Assembly (NCBI GenBank): GCA_050693895.1
Contig: JBOGWS010000021.1
Span: 39,403-103,402 of the forward strand
Length of the DNA stretch: 64,000 nt
Reading direction: 5' to 3'
Origin: WHSV01 sp050693895
Lineage (GTDB): Bacteria; Actinomycetota; CADDZG01; WHSQ01
Shown: positions 57,417 through 64,000 of the stretch, piece by piece
How the letters are laid out: each line of letters opens with the position of its first letter
How positions within the stretch are numbered: position 1 is the first letter of the stretch
The notes under the pieces: generated by a model
The model's database searches: none
Told to the model about the DNA's origin: nothing
The model's input: only the letters and a program-made list of their open reading frames with translations
Translations under genes and position numbers: made by a program

Positions 57417-57464
57417 ATGACAGACAAATTCACGAACTTTCGCCCCGCCTTCCTAAACGGCTAG
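57417..57464 (+). CDS. putative 15-codon upstream ORF before rsgA
   Basis: ATG at 57417 is preceded 9 nt upstream by GAGGAGG, an excellent ribosome site, and opens 15 codons (MTDKFTNFRPAFLNG) to TAG. A CCGCC/GGCGG hairpin follows at about 57479-57494, before the rsgA start at 57552. It could be a leader peptide controlling rsgA or a chance ORF with a good ribosome site. Confidence 0.4.
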   Translation: MTDKFTNFRPAFLNG

Positions 57465-57551
57465 AGGTCCTTCCCTCTCCGCCGTCCTGGCGGTTTCCAC
57501 TCTTGACCGCTCTCCAGCGCGCCTTCACGCGCTCTCTCAAGGAGTCTTCAA

Positions 57552-58622
57552 TTGCACGTCCCAAATCGGTTGTACGGGCTCGGCTGGGATGAACAGCGCG
57601 AGCACGAAATCAAAGAATGGCCCCGAGATATGTTGCCCGGGCGGGTCCTCGTTGAGCACCGCGGGGCCTACTCGGTGCTGACCGCTCGGGGTCAGCTGTG
57701 GGCACAGATCACCGGCAAGTTGCGACACGATGCGGAAACTCGCTCCGACCTTCCCGCTACGGGGGACTGGGTCGTTGCCGAGGTTCAGGACGAGGACCGG
57801 GCCTCGATTCATGCCGTGCTGCCACGTCGCACGAGTTTCTCGCGCAACATCGCCGGCAAGGCGACCGAGGAGCACGTGCTTGCGGCGAACGTCGACGTGA
57901 GCTTTCTCATCGCGTCGCTCGAACACGAGGTCAACCTCCGCAGAATCGAGCGTTACCTGACTCTGGCCTGGTCTGGCGGCACGGATCCGGTCATCGTCCT
58001 CGCGAAGAGCGACCTTGCGGGCGATCCGGAGGACATCGTCTACGAACTCGAGCGGGTGGAGTTCATCGCGCTCGGGGTACCGGTTCTCCTGACCAGTTCC
58101 GCGACGGGGGCCGGCATCGAGGACGTGCGCGATGTGCTCGCAGGCAGTCGCACCGGAGTTCTTCTCGGTTCCTCCGGAGCCGGCAAGTCGAGCATCGTCA
58201 ACGCTCTGGTCGGCGACAGCGCGCAGCCTGTCGAAGAGGTGCGCAGCGACGGTAAGGGCCGGCACACGACCACGCGACGGGAGCTCATCGCGCTGCCGGG
58301 GGGCGGAGTGCTGATCGACACACCGGGACTTCGCGGCCTCAAGCTCTGGGACCACGGCGAGGGTGTCGCTTCCACGTTTGCCGACGTTGCCGAGTTAGCC
58401 CTCGATTGCAAGTTCAACGATTGTCAACACCGTACCGAGCCGGGTTGTGCGGTGCTGGCCGCGATCGCCGATGGAACGATCGATCGGCAGAGGCTTGACG
58501 ACTGGCGAAAGCTGCAACGCGAACTCGAGTACCAGCGATCGAAGCAGGACCAGCGACTCGCGCTGCAACGCAAGCAACATTGGAAGAAGATCCACAACAG
58601 CGTCCGCCAGGTGTCTTGGTGA
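57552..58622 (+). CDS. rsgA: ribosome small-subunit-dependent GTPase RsgA
   Basis: 356 aa circularly permuted GTPase that helps 30S maturation. The order of G motifs is permuted: AKSDLAG (G4) comes before GSSGAGKSS (G1) and DTPGLRGL (G3). The C-terminal zinc module is CKFNDCQHRTEPGC. The TTG start at 57552 is chosen because AAGGAG precedes it. The preceding 246 bp hold the putative short ORF and a hairpin. Confidence 0.94.
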   Translation: MHVPNRLYGLGWDEQREHEIKEWPRDMLPGRVLVEHRGAYSVLTARGQLWAQITGKLRHDAETRSDLPATGDWVVAEVQDEDRASIHAVLPRRTSFSRNIAGKATEEHVLAANVDVSFLIASLEHEVNLRRIERYLTLAWSGGTDPVIVLAKSDLAGDPEDIVYELERVEFIALGVPVLLTSSATGAGIEDVRDVLAGSRTGVLLGSSGAGKSSIVNALVGDSAQPVEEVRSDGKGRHTTTRRELIALPGGGVLIDTPGLRGLKLWDHGEGVASTFADVAELALDCKFNDCQHRTEPGCAVLAAIADGTIDRQRLDDWRKLQRELEYQRSKQDQRLALQRKQHWKKIHNSVRQVSW

Positions 58623-58647
58623 GAGGGTGTCGTGGTGAGGAACCGAC

Positions 58648-59433
58648 TTAGAGCTGTTGCTTGAGTCTGCGGGCGCGCTCCGGTGCGTCCGTGGACTCCG
58701 CGTCTGCTGCGGAGACCGCCTCGAAGAAGTTGAGCGCCAGCGTGAAGCGACCACGGCGCTCGAGTAGATCGCCGAGCACGTACCATGCCCGCAGGTGGTG
58801 CTGTTCGGCATTCGGGGGGTTTAGTTCCAAGGACTCGATGCGTGCGATTGCTTCGTCGATCCGGTCCAACTCGGTCAGGGCCCCGGCTGCGACGATGGCC
58901 CCCTCGTAGCGAACCGGCTCGGGCACCGACGCATCGATCTCGTCGCACAGCTCGAGCGCCCGTTCGGGTTTGCTCATCGCCCTGTAGCAATCCGCCAGAA
59001 CCGGGTTCTGCTCGGTCGAACCCGCCAGCCGCCGGAAGGCCGAGAGCTCGCGCGCCGCTTCCTTGAACTGGCCGTCTCGGTAGTAAGTGAGCCCGAGAAG
59101 CTCCCGCACGGTTGCGGAGCGAAGGGCGATGTGCTTCGCCTGCTCTCCCAATCGAATCGCCTCTGCCAGGTTCTCCTCTTCGAAGGCCGTGGCCGCCTCG
59201 GCAAAGACCTGGACGAGGATCTGTCCCTTTCCCGGCCTCGCCGTGCCCCGCAGCTCCCCCACGACGTCGTCTGGAAGGTGAACGAGGGAGCGGCTTGGTT
59301 TGCGAGTGTGCTGTCTCGAGTCTCGGGTGCTCTTTCGCTCGCCTCGGCCTTGACGATCCCTGTCGTCTCGGCGCGGCTTCTGCTGCCGGGCTCGGGGGAC
59401 GCGCTGTCCTCGAGATCCTTCAGGGGGACTCAT
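58648..59433 (-). CDS. TPR-repeat protein
   Basis: 261 aa. The first 60 residues are Arg/Gln/Ser-rich and probably disordered. From about residue 75, helical pairs follow the tetratricopeptide pattern (AATAFEEENLAEAIRLGEQA, YYRDGQFKEAARELSAF and LLERRGRFTLALNFFEAV). Likely a cytoplasmic scaffold; partners unknown. ATG at 59433 is chosen over a GTG at 59442. Convergent with rsgA. Confidence 0.75.
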   Translation of the reverse strand: MSPPEGSRGQRVPRARQQKPRRDDRDRQGRGERKSTRDSRQHTRKPSRSLVHLPDDVVGELRGTARPGKGQILVQVFAEAATAFEEENLAEAIRLGEQAKHIALRSATVRELLGLTYYRDGQFKEAARELSAFRRLAGSTEQNPVLADCYRAMSKPERALELCDEIDASVPEPVRYEGAIVAAGALTELDRIDEAIARIESLELNPPNAEQHHLRAWYVLGDLLERRGRFTLALNFFEAVSAADAESTDAPERARRLKQQL

Positions 59434-59478
59434 GCAACCCACACTAAAGGAGGGTGGCGGTCCTCTTAGCTAAGCCTC

Positions 59479-60366
59479 TTAGAGATTGGCCAGTGCGAGT
59501 TGCTCGGAGATCTGCCTGGCCGAGCGTGAGTCCGAGGTGGCAATCGAAAAGATCATTCCCTCGTCGTCGTCAATGAAGGTAACCAGCGCGGCACCGCCAC
59601 CTCTTATCTCGTACATGGTCGTGCTCCCGCGGGTCACGGTCTTCAGGCTCGCTCGTGGAAGGTTCATCCCGCTTGTCTGATTGAAGCCCGCCATGAAGGC
59701 TTGGCTCTCGCGCGGGTCGAAGGTCTCGCCACCGAACTCGCCCGGCTCGTAGCCGATGACCCCCACGGCTCCTATGAGTCGATCACGATGCTGCACCATC
59801 CGAAAGTCGACGCTGCTGACATACTCGGTGAGCTCCGAGTTCTTCTCCAAGACGTCGTCGACCTGCTCTTGTAAACCCTCAGGAGGCTCCTGGTACTCGT
59901 AGCCGCCGCTGAGAGACGCGAACGCTGCGTCGATGTCCTCGTCACTTGGTGCGCCGTCGCCCGAGAAGAAGTGCGTGTAAGCGCCAAAGAGAACTGCGAC
60001 CGCGAGAACCACGAAGCCGAAGGCTGCCCTTTTTGTCTGCGACACCCTCCTGGCTCCCGCGACGGGCCGCTGCGAATCGGACCACCCGGCCGCTTCGCCG
60101 GAACCGGTGCCTATCGTGACGGAGGACCAGGTGCTCCCCCCGCTGATGTCTTCGACCGGCTTGCCGGAACCGGTGTAGGCGCGCACGGGCTGCTGCACCA
60201 CCGGGGAGTTCGGGGAGGGATCAGGGCGAGGCGCGGGGGCCGGAGGGGGCGGAGGAGGAGGGGGCGCGCTCCCGAGGTCCCACTGCTGGCTTTCGGGATT
60301 CCACCGGTACCAATGGTCGCCGTGATGCTGCCACCAGGTCCCGTCCCTCGTCACGGGTTCTTCCAT
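59479..60366 (-). CDS. DUF2510-like membrane protein
   Basis: 295 aa. HWYRWNPESQQWDL near the N-terminus resembles the Trp-rich DUF2510 motif found in actinobacterial membrane proteins. A proline-rich stretch (eight prolines in a row) and a linker lead to one membrane helix (AFGFVVLAVAVLFGAYTHFF), with an extracytoplasmic domain of about 170 residues. The ATG at 60366 is chosen; in-frame starts upstream add poorly conserved sequence. Function unknown. Confidence 0.65.
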   Translation of the reverse strand: MEEPVTRDGTWWQHHGDHWYRWNPESQQWDLGSAPPPPPPPPAPAPRPDPSPNSPVVQQPVRAYTGSGKPVEDISGGSTWSSVTIGTGSGEAAGWSDSQRPVAGARRVSQTKRAAFGFVVLAVAVLFGAYTHFFSGDGAPSDEDIDAAFASLSGGYEYQEPPEGLQEQVDDVLEKNSELTEYVSSVDFRMVQHRDRLIGAVGVIGYEPGEFGGETFDPRESQAFMAGFNQTSGMNLPRASLKTVTRGSTTMYEIRGGGAALVTFIDDDEGMIFSIATSDSRSARQISEQLALANL

Positions 60367-60525
60367 GACCTGGATATCGGACCAATCGATCCTCCTCTTG
60401 AGCGGCGAGCGTGTCATCAGGTGGTTAGGCGAGCGCCCGATCGGGTAATTCTTATGTTCACGCCCCATCCAGTCGATGTTTCGTCCTGGGTGAAGAGAGG
60501 CTCAAATGCCAGCCAGGAGGTTTTG

Positions 60526-60699
60526 ATGAGAACGTTCAAGCGTGTGTTCGCCGTCGATCTACCGGAGAACCAGGCGGTCGAGGTGACCAGGAAGTCCATC
60601 AGCGAGAAGGGCTTCAAGGTGGTCGGGACCGAGTCGGAGATCGCCGAGGACTTCCTCGGCCAGAAGACCCGAATCGTCACGGTCAACGTCGAGGCCTAA
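60526..60699 (+). CDS. small protein of unknown function
   Basis: 57 aa (MRTFKRVFAVDLPENQAVEV at the start). Alternating charged and hydrophobic residues suggest a small alpha/beta fold. The ATG follows CAGGAGG with 5 nt spacing, an ideal ribosome site, and a strong terminator follows the stop, so it is likely a real, well-expressed gene. No family recognised. Confidence 0.65.
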   Translation: MRTFKRVFAVDLPENQAVEVTRKSISEKGFKVVGTESEIAEDFLGQKTRIVTVNVEA

Positions 60700-60714
60700 A
60701 CGAGCTTCCTTTTG

Positions 60715-60741
60715 AAAGGCCCCCGTTTACAGGGGGCCTTT
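60715..60741. terminator. intrinsic terminator between convergent genes
   Basis: A perfect 10-bp stem AAAGGCCCCC / GGGGGCCTTT with a 7-nt loop is followed by CTTCTT on the plus strand. It closes the small gene and may also serve the leftward glnQ operon. Confidence 0.9.
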
Positions 60742-60745
60742 CTTC

Positions 60746-61498
60746 TTACAGAACCGCCTCGAGGAAGCGCTTTGTCCGCTCGTCCGCCGGAGATCCGATG
60801 ATCTTCGACGGCGGGCCCTCCTCGACGATCTGGCCCTCGTGCATGAACACCATCCGGTTCGCTACCTCGCGCGCAAAGCCCATCTCGTGAGTCACGACGA
60901 TCATGGTCATCCCGTTTCGTGCGAGATCGCGCATCGCGGCGAGGACCTCACCGATCAACTCGGGGTCGAGGGCGGATGTCGGTTCGTCGAACATCATGAT
61001 GTCGGGCTCCATCGCGAGGGCTCGTGCGATCGCAACGCGCTGCTTCTGTCCACCCGAGAGCCGGATCGGATATTCCTCCGCCTTCTCCGCCAGACCGACC
61101 CCTTCGAGCAATTTCATTGCCCGCTTCGAAGCGCTTTCCCTCGATTCGCCCTTCACCGTACAGGGGGCCTCCATGACGTTCTCGAGCACCGACAGATGTG
61201 GAAACAGGTTGAACTCCTGAAACACCATCCCGCAGCGCTCGCGGATCTTCCGAATCTTCTCCCGGCGAACGCGCAGAGCCGGGCCCACCTCCATCCGGAT
61301 GTCCCCGACCTGGATCATGCCGCTCGTGGGTTCCTCGAGGAAATTGATGCAGCGAAGGAGGGTCGACTTGCCGGAACCCGAGCGCCCGAAGAGCACGACG
61401 ACCTCGCCGCTTTTGATGGTGAGGGACACGTCTTTGAGAACCTGCAACTGGCCGAAGTGTTTGTCGAGCCGCTCGATGGTGATGACGTCAGTGGCCAT
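60746..61498 (-). CDS. glnQ: polar amino acid ABC transporter ATPase (GlnQ-like)
   Basis: 250 aa. Walker A GRSGSGKSTLLRCINFLE, signature RLSGGQKQRVAIARALAME and Walker B MMFDEPTSALDPE are characteristic of the polar amino acid uptake group. It overlaps the permease gene by 11 nt. With the permease and lipoprotein it makes a complete importer. The specific amino acid is not determined. Confidence 0.93.
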   Translation of the reverse strand: MATDVITIERLDKHFGQLQVLKDVSLTIKSGEVVVLFGRSGSGKSTLLRCINFLEEPTSGMIQVGDIRMEVGPALRVRREKIRKIRERCGMVFQEFNLFPHLSVLENVMEAPCTVKGESRESASKRAMKLLEGVGLAEKAEEYPIRLSGGQKQRVAIARALAMEPDIMMFDEPTSALDPELIGEVLAAMRDLARNGMTMIVVTHEMGFAREVANRMVFMHEGQIVEEGPPSKIIGSPADERTKRFLEAVL

Positions 61499-62336
61499 GG
61501 GTCGTCTCTCTGACGTATCCGACGGCCATCTTCCTCTCCAGGCGAGACTGGAAGAAAGAAAAGATGCTCGTTAGGAGCCAATAGACCGCTGCAGCGATGA
61601 CTAGCGTTTCCAAGGCACGGAAGTTCTGTTGACCAACCTTGGAGGCGCGAAAGAAGAGGTCGGTCGCCCCAATGAAACTCACCAACGCGGAGTCCTTGAG
61701 CATCGCGATGAACTCGTTTCCTACCGGTGGGATCACCGTACGAACGGCTTGTGGCAAGACGATGCGGCGGGTCGTCTGCCCCGGGCTCATCGCCAACGCG
61801 TGGGCGGCCTCGATCTGACCATGGCCGACCGATTGGATGCCCGCCCGAAAGATTTCGGTCATATACGCGCCGTAATTGACGCCGAGCGCGAGGGTCGCGG
61901 CGGGTATCGCATCGAGCAGGAAGAACCCACTCATGTATGAGGGTGCAAACCGCGCTAGTTGCGGAAAGGCCAGGTAGACGAAGAAGATCTGGACGATCAG
62001 CGGTGTACCTCTGATGAAGGAAACATAGAAGGACGCCGGCCCGTTGAGCAACGGATTCTTCGAGAGGCGGCACAGGGCTCCGAACAATGCGAGCGTCGTT
62101 GCCAGCACGATCGAAGCGACGCACACGATCAGTGTGATTCCCGTCCCCCTGAGGATGTACGGCGCCCATTCCAGCATGAACTGGGTGTCGAAACCGTAGG
62201 AGAGGAACAGGCCGGCCAGTACGACGAAGATGACGATCCAAACGAGCCCCAGCTTGACTCGGTAGGGCACGCGTGCCGATCGCGCTTCGACCGCATCGCG
62301 CGCGCGCCTAACGGTCGCAGGAATGCTTGCCGTCAA
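61488..62336 (-). CDS. polar amino acid ABC transporter permease
   Basis: 282 aa. One N-terminal helix, then the HisM/GlnP-type core GTGITLIVCVASIVLATTLAL and the EAA loop EAAHALAMSPGQTTRRIVLPQAVR. The start appears to be TTG at 62336 with a weak ribosome site. A single permease gene suggests a homodimeric channel. Follows the binding-protein gene by 36 bp. Confidence 0.9.
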   Translation of the reverse strand: MTASIPATVRRARDAVEARSARVPYRVKLGLVWIVIFVVLAGLFLSYGFDTQFMLEWAPYILRGTGITLIVCVASIVLATTLALFGALCRLSKNPLLNGPASFYVSFIRGTPLIVQIFFVYLAFPQLARFAPSYMSGFFLLDAIPAATLALGVNYGAYMTEIFRAGIQSVGHGQIEAAHALAMSPGQTTRRIVLPQAVRTVIPPVGNEFIAMLKDSALVSFIGATDLFFRASKVGQQNFRALETLVIAAAVYWLLTSIFSFFQSRLERKMAVGYVRETTHGH

Positions 62337-62372
62337 CTCGTCGCCGACCTATGAAGCCTTCGAGTCCCTGGA

Positions 62373-63263
62373 CTAAGTCTCCTTGGTGAGGTCGGTGTCG
62401 TACCACTTCATCGAGAGCTCGCTGAGAGTTCCGTCGGAATGCATCTCCTCGATGATTCGACCGATCTCCTCGGTGAGGGGCGTCGGATCGTCCGGAGCGT
62501 TCTTGTCGATTGCGACGGCCAGTGGCTCGTAGTAGATGGGGTCACCGACGATCTTGATCGGCTTGTCCTTCTCGATTGCACCCTCGAGCGTGGGTAGCGC
62601 CGAGATCGCCGCGTCGAGGCGCGTCCCATCACCGAGCTCGAGGTCGGCGATTGCCGACGAGTCGGTGTCGTAGGCCTTCACGCTCGCATCGTCGATCACG
62701 AAATCGATCTCGTAACCCGGGATGTCGAGAGACTTCTCGAGGTAGGCCTCGTAGGTGCAACCGCCGCACACGCCGATCGTGGTGCCATCGAGGTCGCTCT
62801 CAGTGTCGGTGATCGAGGTGTTGTCCTCGTGCACGGCCACGGCCGCCGGCGTGAAGTAGTAGGCCGGAGTGAACTCGAGAACCTCTGCACGCTCCGGGGT
62901 CACGGTCATCGAGCCGACGCTGATGTCCCAACGTCCCGCCCAGTTACCCGCCGTAATGACGTCCCACGACGGAGTTTCCCACTCGATCTCGACGCCAAGG
63001 CGCTCGGCGATCTCGGTGGCGACGTCGATGTCGAAGCCCTCGTATTCGCCGCTCTTGGTGATCGACGACTGGGGTGGGTAGGCGGGATCGGTCGACACCC
63101 TGAGCACGCCGGCGTCCTGCACTGCGGCCAACATGCCGGTCGCCTCGGCGGACTCCCCCTCGTCACCCGAAGAGGCCTCTTCGGGCTCGTCTCCGGCTGT
63201 TCCGCACGCTGCAACTAGCAGCAGGACGAACGAAAGCACGGCCAGCAGACGCAACTTCTTCAT
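62373..63263 (-). CDS. amino acid ABC transporter substrate-binding lipoprotein
   Basis: 296 aa. The lipobox LLVAACG gives Cys20. After an acidic linker, the type II binding fold begins (GVLRVSTDPAYPP, EYEGFDIDVATEIAERLGV). Two extra cysteines (VCGGCTYEAY) could form a disulfide. The ATG at 63263 follows GGGGGAG. First gene of the importer operon, downstream of the rRNA operon and its terminator. Confidence 0.92.
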   Translation of the reverse strand: MKKLRLLAVLSFVLLLVAACGTAGDEPEEASSGDEGESAEATGMLAAVQDAGVLRVSTDPAYPPQSSITKSGEYEGFDIDVATEIAERLGVEIEWETPSWDVITAGNWAGRWDISVGSMTVTPERAEVLEFTPAYYFTPAAVAVHEDNTSITDTESDLDGTTIGVCGGCTYEAYLEKSLDIPGYEIDFVIDDASVKAYDTDSSAIADLELGDGTRLDAAISALPTLEGAIEKDKPIKIVGDPIYYEPLAVAIDKNAPDDPTPLTEEIGRIIEEMHSDGTLSELSMKWYDTDLTKET

Positions 63264-63284
63264 GTTCTCCCCCGTTTCAAAGTA

Positions 63285-63304
63285 GTCCCGCGGCCCTGCG
63301 GGAC
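63285..63304. promoter_or_regulatory. hairpin in the 5' leader of the amino acid importer
   Basis: GTCCCGC and GCGGGAC (7 bp) flank a 6-nt loop, 21 nt upstream of the SBP start. No T-run follows, so it is more likely an mRNA-stabilising or translational hairpin than a terminator. Confidence 0.4.
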
Positions 63305-63360
63305 GGTGGCCCTACTATGTGCGATAACCGGGCCTATTGAAAGCCATTCTAGGCGCATGG

Positions 63361-63391
63361 AAAAGGGGGTCGCCCAAATGGACGACCCCCA
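63361..63391 (-). terminator. intrinsic terminator of the rRNA operon
   Basis: GGGGGTCG pairs with CGACCCCC (63365-63372 with 63383-63390), followed on the minus strand by five T. It is 8 nt downstream of the 5S rRNA. Confidence 0.9.
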
Positions 63392-63398
63392 GAGAAAA

Positions 63399-63516
63399 TT
63401 CCGGCGGCGACCTACTCTCCCACCCCGTCTCCGGGGCAGTACCATCGGCGCTGGAGGGCTTAACTTCTGGGTTCGGAATGGAACCAGGTGTGACCCCTCC
63501 GCTATGGCCACCGGAA
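63399..63516 (-). rRNA. rrf: 5S ribosomal RNA
   Basis: The minus strand has the 5S landmarks: GGTGGCCATAGCG near the 5' end, CCATTCCGAACCCAGAAG in the middle and GGGAGAGTAGGTC near the 3' end, with complementary TTCCGGTGG and CCGCCGGAA termini. About 118 nt. Ends were placed from the helix I pairing. Confidence 0.95.
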
Positions 63517-63654
63517 ACCTATTCAGCTGTCAGTCTTCTGTGGTCTTCCGACCCAGTTTGCCTTTACAGGTCGTGTTGACCAGTTGTTCTTTGGGATCTT
63601 TCGATCCGGGTGACTCTGTCGTCCAAGAACCTTGAACGCTCCAGAGCGAGCGCG

Positions 63655-64000
63655 AGCGAAACCAAGCCTACGGCCTATTAGTACCGGTCGGCTGAACACA
63701 TTGCTGTGCGTACACCTCCGGCCTATCAACGTGATGGTCTGTCACGGGCCTTACCTGGTTGACCCAGTGGGAAACCTCATCTTGGAACGGGCTTCGTACT
63801 TAGATGCCTTCAGCACTTATCCCTTCCGCAGGTCGCTAACCAGCAGTGCCCTTGGCAGGACAACTGGCACACGAGAGCTGCGTCCGTCCCGGTCCTCTCG
63901 TACTAGGGACAGCCTTCCTCAAGTTCCCTCCGGCTGCAGCGGATAGGGACCGAACTGTCTCGCGACGTTCTAAACCCAGCTCGCGTACCGCTTTAATGGG
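63655..64000 (-). rRNA. rrl: 23S ribosomal RNA, 3' end (partial)
   Basis: The last roughly 345 nt of 23S rRNA are visible on the minus strand. The sarcin-ricin loop AGTACGAGAGGACC lies near 63890 and the domain V region CCCATTAAAGCGGTACGCG is at the window edge. The 3' end is estimated near 63655-63662 after ACCGGTACTAATAGGCC. The 16S and most of the 23S lie outside to the right. Confidence 0.95.

Noticed and set aside
1..64000. CRISPR arrays, toxin-antitoxin pairs or defence islands
   Set aside because: No regular direct repeats with spacers and no recognisable cas, toxin or restriction genes were seen. The RHH protein is paired with ParA, not with a toxin.

Overview
The window is about 64 kb of high-GC DNA from an actinobacterium (phylum Actinomycetota); I cannot place it more finely. 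The evidence is gene order and content. Read leftward, the block tlyA, nadK, recN, steA, mctB, (murJ), pyrG, xerD, parA, scpA, scpB, rluB, cmk, der follows the conserved actinobacterial order known from Mycobacterium tuberculosis around Rv1694-Rv1713. A mycothiol-dependent maleylpyruvate isomerase family protein and many GTGA/ATGA gene overlaps fit as well. Several genes start 6-8 nt after a TAnnnT -10 box, which suggests leaderless transcripts.

Region 1 (1-16.3 kb, almost all leftward): a partial sugar nucleotidyltransferase, pgsA, tRNA-Pro, der, cmk, aroA, tyrA, aroH, rluB, scpB, scpA, trpS, a rightward M50 protease, then an RHH-protein/parA operon, deoB, a DksA/TraR zinc-finger protein, xerD and ald. 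It combines aromatic amino acid synthesis, translation and chromosome maintenance. From 1.1 to 12.4 kb nearly every intergenic gap holds AT-rich arrays of 8-bp direct repeats (consensus near ACTTGTCG, palindromic core TTGTCGACAA). They surround an operon encoding ParA and a ribbon-helix-helix protein, and scpAB lies in the middle. This is the strongest candidate for an undescribed system here: a chromosomal ParA-RHH partition or regulatory module with dispersed iteron sites.

Region 2 (16.3-30.1 kb, leftward): pyrG, a MraY/WecA-like membrane protein, a phosphatase-superfamily membrane protein, a GT4 glycosyltransferase, murJ, mctB, steA, recN, nadK, tlyA and two small proteins. It looks like a cell-envelope and division block joined to housekeeping genes.

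Region 3 (30.1-43.3 kb): a rhomboid protease, a decayed HAD phosphatase, an intact NagD-type phosphatase, then a CoA-thioester catabolic cluster: bifunctional aromatic acyl-CoA monooxygenase/reductase, LLM flavoenzyme, thioesterase, glutaryl-CoA-type dehydrogenase, enoyl-CoA hydratase, RidA-like protein, acyl-CoA dehydrogenase and a PaaK-type ligase. This resembles aerobic 2-aminobenzoyl-CoA degradation. Pgi closes the rightward run.

Region 4 (43.3-57.3 kb): a cyclase/KynB-family hydrolase with a two-subunit TPP decarboxylase, divergent from a TrpB2-type synthase; a DUF1015 protein; a membrane Zn-finger protein; and a complete branched-chain amino acid/amide-type ABC importer (SBP, LivH, M, G, F) preceded by a secreted protein. 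A Rossmann-like protein, a diacylglycerol-kinase-family lipid kinase and an MBL-fold hydrolase follow.

Region 5 (57.3-64 kb): rsgA with a possible 15-codon upstream ORF, a TPR protein, a DUF2510-like membrane protein, a small protein, a polar amino acid ABC importer, then the 5S and 3' end of the 23S rRNA, leftward. All calls rest on reading the sequence; no database search was run.
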